Below, one piece after another: positions 1-13,700 of a stretch of DNA of 64,000 nt (position 1 is its first letter; every line of letters starts with the position of its first letter). Below the pieces are notes generated by a model. It ran no database searches, was not told the DNA's origin, and saw only the letters and a program-made list of their open reading frames with translations. A program made the translations under genes and the position numbers. The stretch is taken from the NCBI GenBank assembly GCA_022575985.1, contig JAKSXM010000238.1, positions 10,372,001 to 10,436,000 of the forward strand, given 5' to 3'. This DNA comes from Anagrus nilaparvatae (Eukaryota > Arthropoda > Insecta > Hymenoptera > Mymaridae).

Positions 1-32
1 TACAATAACCACAGATTATGGCTTCGATGATA

Positions 33-1668
33 TCATTTTGATTGGTGATTTGAATATTTTAAAGTACCATTCTCTGGGTTGTATACCTAAAATATATATA
101 TAAATTTATATATGAAATAGGAATACAAGTTTTAATTAATGTTGTGTATTACTCTCATAACATTATGTATACATGTTTACTTGAAGAATTTTTGAGTGTT
201 TCAAAAGTTAAATTACGTTTTTGCTTTTATATATGGGTAAAAACACGCGAAAAGCTCTTGTAACATCTTTTTTGGTGATTTTATTCAAATTTAATAGGGG
301 ATTTATAATTTAAATTATTTTTTTTTTTTGGAATTTTGAACCTATTTGGAAAATTGGAATTTTTTAGATTGGAAATGTATAAAGTAGTTTTAAAATTATT
401 ATTCTTATTTTTGAGCACCAAAAATGAAGAAAAAAAATTTACGAGGCCGCGACTGCCACCATGATTTTCTGGTAGTTTGAACCCTATAGAATGCAAAAAT
501 ACGTGAACACGAAATCAGCGATGGATGCCAAAAAGATTTTTTCACTTTTATGTCAAAAACCGTGTTTTTCGTATCTGAGCTACCCCAAATTTTCAAAATA
601 ACTTTTTAGGTAAATAAAATTTTTAAAAAATAGGTAAACAATCTGACTACCAAGGAAAAATCACTCCAGAAGAAAAAAAAACTTTTCTTTTTCCGATGAA
701 ATTTAGCCAAGTTATCGTCAATTTAAGATTTTATTCAAATTTGCCTTAAAAAAGATTGAAGTTCTATATTGAAAAAAGCCTGTTTCTGAGTGCAAAAAAA
801 AATTGGTGGGAAACTTCCTATAAAGATTTAATTTGTGGGAGCCTATAGGCAACATTGGATGCCTACACGCAGTGGTAGGTCCAGAAAAGTATCTTGAAGT
901 AAATTAATTCAATTTTTTTTCCAGAAAATTTGTAAAATAAATTTCAGAAATAGCAAAAAACAGTAAATTTTTTAAGCTCTATCACCGGAGGACTATCACC
1001 TGTACCACTATCCTCAGGATCCACCACTACCACTACACTGGCTAAAAATTAATAAAAATTAGTTTATTTCCAACTTAAATAACATATAACGCTATAAAAA
1101 ATGTCACTAAATTTGTACAAATTTGGGAGAAATTATTCTACAAGAGGCTTATTTTGTAAATTTTTACCCATATATTTTTTATATAAGATTTATTTTAACA
1201 AAATAAATAAAAATAAACATAATTATAAAAGCTAATAATTTTTTGTAAACTTTAAGTACATGATTTTAATTTATATATTTTTCTGGAGTAAAAAAGCTCT
1301 GTAAAAATCTTCTCTCGTTTTGTTTCCTCACACAGGAAGCTAAAAAACTGGTTTTAAAAAAATTCTGTGTGTGTGTATTTCTACCACAAAATACAAAAAA
1401 CCCAAAATTTTTTTTTCTTTTTGTGATAATTTATTTCTATAAGTATATAAGTGTTATCATAGTAATTAACATAAATTTATTGACATACCAAATTTGTACG
1501 AGTAAAAGGTTCTTGACATAATCTTGTACAATAACCTAAATTACATGGATCAACCAAAGAAATCATAGCTAATCTTTTATGATAACAACGTGGTGGTAAT
1601 GAACTAAGCTGTTGATTATTTCTTGGCGATGATGGCCTTTTTGGACATTTATTTGGACAACATTCCAT
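33..1668 (-). CDS. Unrecognised small Cys-rich protein, likely two exons
   Basis: I do not recognise this gene. A plausible first coding exon runs 1668 to 1492. It starts with MECCPNKCPKRPSSP, is far less AT-rich than its surroundings, and ends at a good donor (TTG|GTATGT). It encodes 59 residues with 8 cysteines, several in C-x-x-C or CC spacing (ECCPNKC, GYCTRLC), plus many Pro and Arg. A possible last exon lies at 86 to 33, after a TATTTTAG acceptor. It continues in phase 0 as VYNPENGTLKYSNHQSK and then stops. The 1.4 kb between them is AT-rich with no other open stretch I can defend. There is no signal peptide. Other exons could lie beyond the left edge. The first exon is moderately supported; the join is a guess. 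Confidence 0.35.
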
Positions 1669-2398
1669 GATAAAATATTTTGTTTAAAAAAAAAATAGGT
1701 ATAACTAAAATCGATGAAATCTTTGTTTTATTTTTTTTTAATCTGATATATATGAGCTTAAAAAGTTTTTTTCTTTTTTTTAATGGCACTTACTTTGTTT
1801 TCTTTTACTTGCACTTTGTTATAGTAAAGTTTCAACTGAAAATTTTAAGGGATTATATATAGAGGAAAAGTAAGTTTACTATCGTCGAACTAAATAACAG
1901 TTATTCATCTGTTTTTTTTTTATACTACTTACTTTTTATCGTTAATTTTCTTTTTTTTTTATTCTTCTTATTTATTTGTTACACCTATAGACAGATTCAT
2001 TACGGTTTTATAAATTTCTATATTCTTTTTTTAGAATTTTTTGGGTGTAAGATTTGTATTTTTTTGTATTCTAAAAATTAGTTTTTATGAAACAATAATA
2101 AGCATAAAATGCAAATATTCTTTGATAAAATTAAAAATAATATTTGAAAAAATTAAATTAAATTTTAAAATAAAATAATTTTTCGCAAGATAATATTTTT
2201 TAAAAAATTTTTTTACTTCCTTTGGCTAATTCTAAGTTTCGGATTCACATTTTCTTAGAAATCTCGAGGATATTTAAATTTCTATTTAAATAAATGAAAC
2301 CATATAGGTAAATAGGTAGGAATTTGTAATTTTTGCAAAATATTTATAGACTCTATTTGCATTTAAAAACCATTCAAACTACCCTTTGATCATTCTAA
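1669..2398. other. AT-rich spacer, no gene seen
   Basis: Low-complexity A/T-rich sequence with long T runs. I see no coding exon, RNA gene or clear repeat. It would contain the promoter of the Cys-rich gene, but no TATA or initiator stands out from the background. Confidence 0.5.
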
Positions 2399-4260
2399 TA
2401 GTCTAGGCGCCAGCCATACTAATCATGCCCAAAAATTAAGAAATTAAATTTTTTTTCCGAGGATAAAAATAGGTGGTATTTATGTTTTTCGACCCGCTGA
2501 ACACGAATCCGGGGTCCGTTTTGCGAATTTCGTGGTCAATTTTTTGTTATTAACAAATTATTAGCCAATTTTGTAATTTTAATTCAACTTTGTGCACGTT
2601 CAAGCAAGGTGTGAAAAGGGCCAAAAAATAGAGCCCTGTAGAGATTTTTGGTCTCAAAAGTTGAAAATTTGCAAAATTGCCATGGCAATATTTAAAAATT
2701 AATTATTTGTTACCAAATATGGGCATTAGTTAATTAGAGATGAAAAATCTTTGCTTGCGGAGCTTCAAATTAAAAACCGTTAGAGAAAAAAAGTAAGACT
2801 AACCGGAAATGGGTAGGATAAAATTTTTACCTAACAACTTCCGGTTAATGTTCTTTTAGACCAGTTACAGCGATATTTTCTAGTCAGCCTATATAACTTT
2901 ATCTTTTGTCATATTGACTGGTTATTCTGGATCAAAAGGCCAATATAAGTAAAAAAGCGCCTGTGATGCCTGCAATTCAATTGCAGGAATTTTGAACAAA
3001 CGATTTTCTCCCGTAAAAATTTAGAAAGATGGCTTGAAACTAAAAACCGAATAGGGTAACTACAGGTTCTTGGGTCACTGAATTTGATTCTGGGGTCCAA
3101 AGTACTGGAAATTATCAGAATACCCTTAAATCGACAAAACTACCCCTTTTAGCGTCCTTTTTGTGCAATATTTCGGAAGTAGAGTTGAAATTATAATTTC
3201 GATAAATTTTATTTTTGAAAGAAAGCGTATAGTTAAGGCGCCAGCAATGTTAAATGCATCCAAAAATTTTTTCAGCACTAGAATGGATGCACCTCATTGA
3301 AACTTATGTATTTTTGGTCGCTGAAACCGATTTTGAAGGTTTCATCCATTTTCGGATGGCCAGTTTTGAGTAATGGACGCTATATACTAAAAAATCGGCG
3401 AAAAATTAGCAAGATTGGTAATATCTTGAAAACAATAGCTAATTGAGCCTATTTTGGGTACCCCAATAAGGTTTTTGCGGTCACTGATCACGATTTTGAA
3501 GACAGATTTATAAAAAACAAAATGGCGGACTCAAAATGGCGTGTTTCTAACCTCAGAAACGGCGATTTATGCTGTTTTAAGAATATTTACGTTGTCTAAT
3601 AAGTTTTTTGGACCAGTTATAAAGATTCTGAGGTCATATTTTTAATTTTCAAAATAGCGGGCTAAAAATGGCAAATTCATAACCTCAAAATCGACAATAA
3701 ATGCTATTTTAAGCATTAAAACGTGTTACATTTTAAGATTTTGGGGTCGATAATCACGATTCTGAGGTTTAAATGCTTAAAATAGTTCTTATTGTCGATT
3801 TTGGGGTTAGGAATCCGCCATTTTTAGCCCTCTATTTTGAAAATTAAAAATATGACTTCAGAATCTTTATAACTGGTCCGAAAAACTTATTAGACAACGT
3901 AAATATGCTTCAAACAGCATAAATCGCCGTTTCTGAGGTTAGAAACATGCAATTTTGAATCCGCCATTTTGTTTTTTATAAATCTGTCTTCAAAATCGTG
4001 ATCAGTGACCCCGAAAACCTTATTGGGGTACCCAAAATAGGCTCAGTTAGCTATTGTTTTCAAGATATTACCAATCTTGCTAATTTTTCGCCGATTTTTT
4101 AGTATATAGCGTCCATTACTCAAAACTGGCCATCCGAAAATGGATGAAACCTTCAAAATCGGTTTCAGCGACCAAAAATACATAAGTTTCAATGAGGTGC
4201 GTCCATTCTAGTGCTGAAAAAATTTTTGGATGCATTTAACATTGCTGGCGCCTTGACTAG
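2399..4260. repeat. Composite repeat with three GGCGCCAGC ends
   Basis: The terminal motif (t)AGTC(t/a)AGGCGCCAGC occurs at about 2401, in related form at 3231, and inverted at about 4259. The interval also carries the phrase GGGTCNCTGANNNNGATT several times (about 2490, 3073, 3308, 3480). The same phrase recurs in the 32.6-33.3 kb repeat. This looks like nested copies of one non-autonomous transposon family. No transposase reading frame is present. The superfamily is unassigned because I see no clean target duplication. Confidence 0.55.
3235..4254. repeat. Fold-back inverted repeat, arms about 485 bp
   Basis: The left arm (3235-3717) is the reverse complement of the right arm (about 3769-4254) with scattered mismatches. 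The ends are AAGGCGCCAGCAATG on the left and its complement on the right. A spacer of about 50 bp separates the arms, so a transcript would fold into a long hairpin. The arms contain no open reading frame. Confidence 0.8.
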
Positions 4261-7200
4261 TAAGGAAGTATTAGAATTTAATTATTGTAAGCCCTGATTT
4301 GGTTATATTGGGTTATAAGGAACGTTTATCGTGGTTTTTCAATTTTTTTCTTATAATTTAGGGCCGGTGGTTTTCATTAGTCCGTATTAAGTAAATAAAT
4401 CCGAACACTTTCTTACGTTTTCTAAAATGGGATAGCTTTTAATGATTTCACTTTGGACCATGGACCCGGTTTCAGCGAACCAAAGTCCTATTCGATTCCC
4501 GATTTCAGGTCAATTAACGTTTTTTGATACTGTTAATTAATTATTCTGTGAAAACTAAATTGTCCACACCATTAAATAAACAGTTTTATTATAATGCATT
4601 TATCATTAATTTATTAATTTACTTAATTTTCTCTTCAGACAACTCAATAATTAAAAATAAGCGCCACAAAAAAAATTTTGGTTATCACTTTGACTAAAGG
4701 TTTCAAATAAAAAAACAATATTTTCATGTAATCGCAACAGATATTTTTTTAATAAACTGTATTTTTTTCTCATTTTTTACAGAGCTTACAATATATATTG
4801 CGAAAATAATAATAATAATAATAAACATTAATAATAATAATAATATATTTCACGTAATATACAAATTCGAACATTATTTTTTTATGATTACGCACATTAA
4901 TTTAAATTAATTTTATTATTTACAAAATATATATATATAATTATATGAAATATTCACTTTATCACAATTATAATTTTCAATTATTTTAATAAATTAAAAA
5001 TACTTTTCAATTTTTAATATTTGATATGTTAAGTTTTTATCTATTTAAAATTTTGTTACTAAAAAAAAATAACTGAAATTACAATTAGAGATCGAAAGAG
5101 CAGTGAATTTTTTCAATAAATTTTTATTCAATATAATACAATAATAATTTATAATATGGTCTATAATATTATAAGTACATTAAAAAAAAATATCAATCAA
5201 AATTTCAAAATTAATACTGACTATTCTTTATATATTTTTTTCCAAAAATTTTGATATTTTCTTTTTATCGACCATATTTCATATATACAAATACTTATTT
5301 ATAATTTGTGCAAGTTATAATTGTAAATAAAAAAATTAATCAAATACATAATTATTTCTAAACTCAATTTACATTTAATTCAAAGTATTTACAATTTTTA
5401 ATGCTCGTTTAAATAAAAAAATTATGCGAGCACATAAATATATATATATGTATATAAAATTTTAGCATATTTTTCTTTAATATATATTTAACATCAATTA
5501 ATTTTTAATGCGTGTTAATAATAATTCTACAAAAAATAATTATTTATCGTCAAAAAAAAAAAAATTAAGTACATTGAATATCAACGATTTATATATACAT
5601 TCAGACATAAGTTTTTTTAAGTACTTTATAAGTACTTTATGTTAATTTTAGATAATAGAAAATAAACGATTGAGTCTAATTAATTTTGTGCATAATTTAA
5701 ATTCTTAGGCCAATTTCATGCGTCAATTATAATTACTAATATTTACAAAAATTTTGTTCAAATATCTCAAAAAAAAATGAATAATGACAATATTGTTTAA
5801 CAAATTGAATAAGTTTAAGTTTATTAAATGCTATTTTTTGTAATAAATATTATAATATATAAGACCTGAAATTGTTCTTAAAAATACTATTTCAGATATA
5901 TAAATTCTTAATACTCCATTTTCAAATATAACTTGACGTTAAAAATTTTTTCTCGTTTTTATAAATAGGTACTTAAATGTTTTAACGATCTGTTAGATTT
6001 TTCTTTAATTTCAACTTTACTTATATGAAAATTAATATTTTTTTTGAAATCATGATTTATTTAGGCGCATTAGAAATAATTTATTTTTTAACTTAATTGC
6101 AAATAACAATGTATGTACATGAAAACTTATTACGGTTAGTGGATTTACTTTTTTTTTATTATATTTTACGATAAACAACGATAGAATACTTTGTCTACTA
6201 TGTATGAACATCAAAATGGTTATTTGTGGCATAATTCAGTTAGTCAATTTCTTAATTTTAAAACAATTTTTTTTAAATTTCATAGTTCAAATTAATATAC
6301 ATGTCCAAAGAATTGTTAAAAATTAATTTCAGCACAGTCATTGTAAATTATTGAAGAAAAAATTTTTTTTAAGTACTAACCAATTGCATATCACAGAACA
6401 TCGTCCAATAATTAATATTTTGAAACAACTAATTTTCCACTTTTTATTTTTAGATTTAAATGCTCTACTGTCTAATTCTTTTATTCATCGTTTACGTCAA
6501 AAATTTACTACGCTACAATTTATATTTTCTAAGTTTTTATGTAAATTGGTGCATTTTAAATTTTTTATATTGGTGCGTATAAATTTTTTCTTTGTTTACC
6601 ATGCAAAAAACAACGGTAAAATAGCTCAAATTTTTATTTTTTGAAATTTTTTTAACCTATACAGACTATCAGTTTTATTATTGCAATTTATTCTATTATC
6701 GTTTTGCTGTTTTAAATTTCTATAAACAATCTAATTATCTAGCTTTGCTAATAATATCAATGAGCTTACATAGCATAACATGCCCATTTATACGCCTTTT
6801 TTTACATAATATTGAATTAAATGCTTTTTGTTAAACTTTCAAATTGAAAAATGGCACCTTTTTTATTTTATGCCATATTTATAATTTATAAAAGTAATTA
6901 CAGTGTGATAAAACTGTGATAAATTTGTTTTTTTAAGCCGATTTTTATAACAATATAAACTTAACTTTTTTTTTACAATATATTAAATATAACAATTTTT
7001 ATAATTATTTTGCTATTATTTCTCCTTTTGTGTAATAAAATATTTCAAATAAATATTTGAATTTTTTTGCAATATAAAAACGAAATTAAAAATTCGCTAA
7101 AAATTGCATAAATAATTTACTTTCATTTTTGAAAAATATTTAGCTAATAACGATTTTTTATATTATTTTTGTTTTTCTGTAGCTTGAGTAACATCCTTTT

Positions 7201-7459
7201 GGCCTGATTTACAACAGAGATTTAATATAAAATATTAAATTTTCTCTCATACCAATTTTTTATTGTTTCAAACATCTAGAAGGGAAGGGAATATTTAAAA
7301 AATTTTCTATAAAAATCTGGAACTCAGGCACAAGTTTAAACTACTTTTTTTCTTTTAAGGTAATAAAAATTTTTAAATACGAAAAGCTTAATTGCTATAT
7401 AATTATTGCAGTGTATCAGAGCGATAATATTTAGCGATGCTTTTCGCAAAATCCTCACG
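4261..7459. other. AT-rich 3' flank of numb, no gene seen
   Basis: Very AT-rich. It probably includes the numb 3' UTR at its right side, since the gene reads leftward, but I cannot place the poly(A) site among the many AATAAA-like hexamers on the minus strand. Short open frames here have codon content that mirrors base composition and no protein character. An (AAT)n microsatellite lies at 4806-4844. Confidence 0.5.
4806..4844. repeat. (AAT)n microsatellite
   Basis: Interrupted run of AAT/ATA trinucleotides, broken once by AAACATT near 4823-4829. Confidence 0.9.
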
Positions 7460-7798
7460 CTACAATTGTACCTAAAGAATAAAAATTATTTATTGTTTAT
7501 TGTATATAATTTTTGAGGTAATTATCAATCAAATAAAAATAATAAATACCTGAAAAGCTTGAGTTGTGTTTGGAACAATAAATGGATTGGTAACTGATGA
7601 CTGCCTAATATCTGCCCAACCAGCATCAAAAGGATCTGATTGTGCTCTTGCATGCAAAGGCGGTGCCCTCCGAGGACTTGGTATAGGAGGTGCAGTAGTG
7701 GATGTTGTTGTTTGAGAATATATTGGTACAGAATTTGTAATACTTCCTAACCATTGATCTGGTTTTGGTAAAGTTACTGAAACTGGTACTTGTTGCAT
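7460..7798 (-). CDS. numb: numb exons 9-10, DPF/NPF endocytic tail
   Basis: Exon 9 (7798-7550) has SDPFDAGW at about residues 633-640 (DPF, the AP-2 alpha-ear type motif) and TNPFIVP at about 649-655 (NPF, the EH-domain type). It ends AFQ. A 12-nt terminal exon (7471-7460), after a TTTAG acceptor, adds V-Q-L and a TAG stop. The ending AFQVQL is the fly Numb ending as I recall it, which decides in favour of this tiny exon over read-through into the intron. Confidence 0.85.
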
Positions 7799-10700
7799 CT
7801 TTAAATAAAAATATTAAAAAATTAATTTTTATTTTTATTTAAAAAAAAAAATTATATTAGTTAATTCATACCGGCATAACTGGTGCAATTGGAATGGTAT
7901 GTATTGTTATAGGACAAGCACCATTATTAATATCAGAGTTACTTGATGGCGCTGAGGATAATGAATTAACACTAGCACTTGGTGATTCTACACTTTGTGC
8001 TACAGACCCTAATGGTATTGGAGATCTATTAATTACTTGAGCAGTGGAACTACTTAATGAAGACGTAGATACTGTACTAAAAGCCGGACTTGCCGCAGGC
8101 GTTTCAAAAACTGAAGCCATTGTACAAACGGGTGGAGCAGGTGAATTAGCTAAAGTTGACGATGTTGTTACGGACATTGAAGTTGTCGTTCTTGGAAGTA
8201 CTGGGCTAAGATTACATACTTGATTAAGAATTGGCGTTAATCTATGATTAGAAGAAAGTACTGGAGATGGGCTTGAATTTTCTCGCCAATTAAGTACGCT
8301 TGATGTGTTTGTAATATTTTGTTCATCTTTATTTGTATCCATGTTGTTATTATTGTTATTATAAGAGAAAGATAAACTTGATGAAATATTTTGTATTTTT
8401 AGATCATCAAGAGAATTACTGTTTGTTCCTATAAATATTATTTTCATTTAAATTTATTCATATTAATAATAAAAATTAATGTAAAATTATTTAAATATAA
8501 ACGAGCCCATACCTGTTAAACTAGAATTATTTGTTGGAAATAATTTTTTAACTATTGTATTTGTAGTTGTATGTGTTTGCGTAATTACAGGATTAAAATC
8601 GTCGGTACTGGATAATAAAGATAAACCTCTAGCAATATGTTGACACATCGCTGATACACTGTCATGTCCTGTTGGAGATATTTCAGGTATTGGACTTACT
8701 GTAATTAAAGAATTATCATATTATATATTGTATTATATTTTGCATAATCTAACTGACTACTTTCATGCGGTCATGAACATTTAATATTAAAAAAAAAAAA
8801 ATATGGGTACAGTAGGTTTATATATATATATATGTTTGGTAAATAAAGTATTTATTTTTGATAAAAATGATCTATATACTGTATAACTCATAAAATCATG
8901 TAAATAAAAATTTTATTTTACGAGGTTTATATATTGTTTTATGTACAATTTCACTTTTTAAACAATTCTACCAACTATATTTTAGAAATGAAGAAGATAA
9001 AGGTTAACTACTTTAGGAGATAAAAGATTAGTAAGATGCATTTTTTAAGTCAGGTGTGAAGTTACGACTGATATAATGTGAAGTATATATATATTTATAT
9101 ATATATATAAATGCATTTATGTTATAGATATTAACATTTAAACAATATATATAAGAAAAAATTTTTTGTAATGACCTTCGTCATATCCGTCGTACTCTGT
9201 TTTTAAAAACAAACAAAAAAGAAAAATTTTTTTTTTTAAGTTTCATTTTTTTTTAAAGTTTTAAAAAAAATTTTATGTATAATCTTACCAGATGGTTTAA
9301 CTGGTATCATGTTTGGCAAAAACGGCATTCTAGATAAATCTGATGGTTCAAGACTGTGACTTCTTGTGCGTTCTAAATTACTAGGAAGATCATTAACTCT
9401 TAGACTCATTTGTCTTTTTGTTGATCTTTTAAAAGGAGAAGCTTGATTTAATTGTGAGAAACCACGAAAAGAGCCTTGACGTTCAAGCATTGAAGGGGTA
9501 GCATGAGGCCTTTCAATTGCAAAAGGATTATGGACAGGTTTAGGTGGTGGTACATCTGAAAAATATTAATGAATGAATAAAAAATGTTTTTTTTTAATTT
9601 TCAAACATAAAAACAAGTTAAGTGTTATACCTATAGCACGTTCTCGACAATCTTGCATTCTATCAGTAATTGAAGGCTGCCGAAAGCTACCACTTCTAGT
9701 GAATGTTGAGGTTTTATGGTCAAAAGTCATTGTTACACCACATTCTTTATCTCTGCGTTGTTTTCTTTCTAAACATGCAGCAAATGCACAACCAACTGCG
9801 TGACTTAGTCTATCACCCTAGTATAAATATATTATTTGAGTAATATAATAAAAAATATTGACGTTTGTAAATTAATAGAAAAATAAATTAAACTTACAGA
9901 TTCTTTTATTGCTAAAAATCCATGACACATCCAGCGTTTAGTAGAACCATCCCTACAAATATAACTGAAACCTTTTTCATGATTTTTATCAGGTGCACAA
10001 AATGATACTTTTTCAATAGTTTGATCAACAATAAGACCTTTTGTTTCATCTTCAACAACCCTTAAACCATCTCCAGATATATGAAGAATTGCTCTAATAG
10101 GTCTCCTTTTTGAAGTCTAAAAAAATAAAATTACTGGTTTGACTTTAGGAATAAAAAAATTAATTTTTAATCATTTTTTTAACTACAAATTTAATCATTA
10201 AATTTAGAATTGACTAACTTATCTATATATATGAATTATATTGTATGAATTATACTATTAAATATTTATTAAAACATGATGAATTCAATAACAATCAAGA
10301 TTTTTCAAATTAACTTATTTAGCATGAATCTTTTGAATTTAATATTACAAAAATTCATTTAATACTTACCCTAAGTACTTTAAGAGCTTCTTCACAGACT
10401 TGCATACCTCTCGAATCATATACTTCGACACAGCCCAAGTACTAAAACAATTAAAAAAATTAGATTCAAATTTTATAATTTAAAGTAATGAAACAAAAAA
10501 ATGAAAAAAAAATTACCTTAACAAGAAATTGACAAGTGCCAGATCTAACAGCACTTTCATCTCCATGCCATTGATGTGGTTTTGTAGATTCTGGTACATG
10601 AGGATCTTTTCGTCTTCTGAAACTATCACGAAAACTTTTTCGCAATCTATCCATTCTTTTACCTGGTGATGATCTTTCTCGTTTCTGTAACAAAAAACAA

Positions 10701-13700
10701 TAAATATTTTAATTACAAATTGGTTTCATGTTTTTTGCAAAAAAATTAATATTTATAAATAATTTAATAAATTAATTTAAATAATATTAAAATACCAATT
10801 TAGTTTTGTAGCTTTAAACAGAGCTTTAAAGTAAAATAGCAACAAAAAAATTCTTATTTATAAAGGGGTTGTTGTTTTATGGGAAAATCATATGATACTA
10901 TTATAGTAGACACCTGCATTATCGACTACTGATTTACAGAAAAAAGCGAAACTTTTCAAATCATAAAAGTTTTTGCAGGCTCCAACCTGCAGGCCTTGGC
11001 TTTAACAAAGAAAAAGGAGTGAAGTAACATAAAGGGGCAAAGGGCTTTCGTACTAGCTTGTGTTTAAAATAAAAGTAGAAAAATTCTTTGGTAAAAACTC
11101 ACTAAAAAGTCAATTAAATTTGTCAACTCAAGTTAAAATAAGAACAAGAAAAAAAAACGTTTAGCCAGATAAATTCAGGTAAAGCGCAATATTATGGATA
11201 AATATTTTTGATCTCAATAACATTTAAATAACATCAGTATAAAAGCATGTAAACAAAAAGAGGTTGAGGATAAATAAATGCGAAATAAATGTATTGTTAA
11301 AGTTAAAATTTTTCGTCAGTAAAAATTAAAAATTAAAATTAATTCTTAATATACTGTGGTATAATATAATTTTCTTTTCCAAAATATTCGTGCAAGGTAA
11401 AAATTTATTTGAGTTTTTTTATATCTATAGACAATTGACATTTTTTTTTTAATTAAAAATTTTTATCCGTTGTTTAGAATCTTTATTTACTTTCTTTATA
11501 AACAATAATCCTTCATTTTCGTTATATCAATTCATCAAAAATACTTTGTTTACATATAAACAGAAATTTAAAAATTAAAAATCGAGTTAAAATTCTTTTA
11601 ACGTATGTATTATTTGTTTACATAATTTAAATCAAGATTTATATAAATTTTATGAAAATATTGTATTTTAAAAAACTTTTGTAGATTAAAAATCAAAAAT
11701 GAATGCAGATTTCGATCCTTATGAAAATTGTCCTTACGATCCCGTTCATCGCATTAGACGAAGTCGTATGCAATATCATTTATCAAGATGTGCTAAAAAT
11801 TATCCAGATGCAACAAAAAATAAGAAAACGTGTATTTACGATACTCGCCATGTTGTTAGCATTATAGAATATCAGGTATTTAAATAAATTAATTACTAGT
11901 TTTGCTCTAATTATCTGTATGTTAATAAAATTGTAACAATAATTTATTAATTAAATATTTTAGTATCATATCCAGAACTGTCCAGCTAAAGAATCAGTCT
12001 TACGTCATAATATAGATAATGCAGATGATGCAGCCAAGAATAATCATATTTCTATTGATGCAGTTTTTAAACAAATTATTGATCCGATTGTGCCAAACTT
12101 CGAAGATGTAAATAATTCAGTTTCTCTAAATTTTTTGCTATTTCATTTAACAAGAATTTTTTTTTAAAGGAACAACCCGTACAAACATATAATCCCATGC
12201 AAAACATTGAAAATAAAGCAGTAGTTTACCCATTGATTGGAGCTTCAAAGGCTAAAAGAAAGCAATTCCGTATGCAGCAACGAAAAAATTTTCAAGAAAA
12301 CCTTCAAAAAAATGCTGTAAGTAAAATTTTAATAAAGTTATGCTAGATTCAAAGTAAATATATTTATAATTTAGGTTACATCTAATTCAAATCATCAAGC
12401 AGTTTCTAATAATACTGCAGCTTCAGAATGGTTAGAAGATTCATCCGATATATCTATTGAATGGGCAGAGGTAATAAATAATAATTATTAATATACCTAA
12501 ATGTAAAGCTACATGTTTAAAAAATGCTTTTAGGAAGGTAAACCATATTGGCAGCCTGATTATGATTTCAACAAAGTTGCTTCTTCAGATATCAAAGATA
12601 ATTTGAATGTGTCTAAGTTACAAATCAAAGAATCTATTGAAAATGAAAAAGAAAATCTATTTTCACAAATTCAAAATTCTGATGCTTGGTGTTCTTCAGT
12701 GATACCAAATTCTAATAGGATTCAGGTTTGTGAATTTTAATAATTAAATTTTAAATACATCATTCCTTGTATAAATAAAAAAAATATTTTAGGAAGAAAA
12801 TCAAAACTTGCAAGCTAAATTTGTTACTACTGATAGTTTGAATGTCCATCAATTAAACAAAGAATCAAATGAAAGCAATGAAGGAAAAAAAAACAACTTC
12901 GCTTCCATTCTTAAAAATTCTAAGTCAGTTCCATCTTCATCCATAACAAAACCTAATGCTAATCAGGTATGTAAATATTGAATTTTCTTTTTTTTTAATT
13001 TTGTTATGTATCTTTTCTTGTTAACTAGCCTCTTCGAAGACCCAATTTAAAAACTAAAACAGTAGAAATACCTTGCCAAAAAGCAACTCAGTCTACCTCA
13101 TCCGTAAGAAATTTTATATTTAAAAATGTTAACTTCATTTAAAACTATTTTTTTAAATTCAAAATATTTTTTCAGGAAGATGAGCATAATTGGCGGTGGC
13201 GTAAAAATGATACTATTCACAGTTTGGATACTTGTAAAGTATCAATTAAAGAATCAGATGAAAGTGTCAAAGGAAAAGAAAATAATTTTGCATCTATTCT
13301 AAACAAATCCAAGACAGTTCCATCTTCTAATATTCAAGTAAGTAGAATATAAAATATATTTAAATAAAATGTTTTATGGACAGTACCGACGAAATTTCTC
13401 GCTACTGCCATAGAAAAATTTTATACGACCCTTGTCCATAAATAAAAAATGCCCCAAATCGCACGTAAATTATCTTCCGAGGTGTAGTTACTTTTCTGGA
13501 CACGAGCCGTAAATATACTATGGTCCAAAATTTTATTTATTTTTTTCTTTTTCTGGACACGAGCTGTAAATATACTATGGTGCAAAATTTTATCTATTTT
13601 TTTCTGTTAATTTAGCCTCTTCAAAGATCAAATTCAAAAACTGAAACAGTTAAATCTAACTCATATGTAATTTGATATTTTTGAATTATTAATAACATGA

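Noticed and set aside
6351..6644. 97-codon plus-strand frame
   Set aside because: Pure AT-driven composition, probably antisense to numb 3' flank.
9150..9205. Extra numb micro-exon (AG|AGTACGACGGATATG...)
   Set aside because: Acceptor is fair but the donor would be GTCATT, and the exon 6 to exon 7 join already keeps phase and matches the insect protein.
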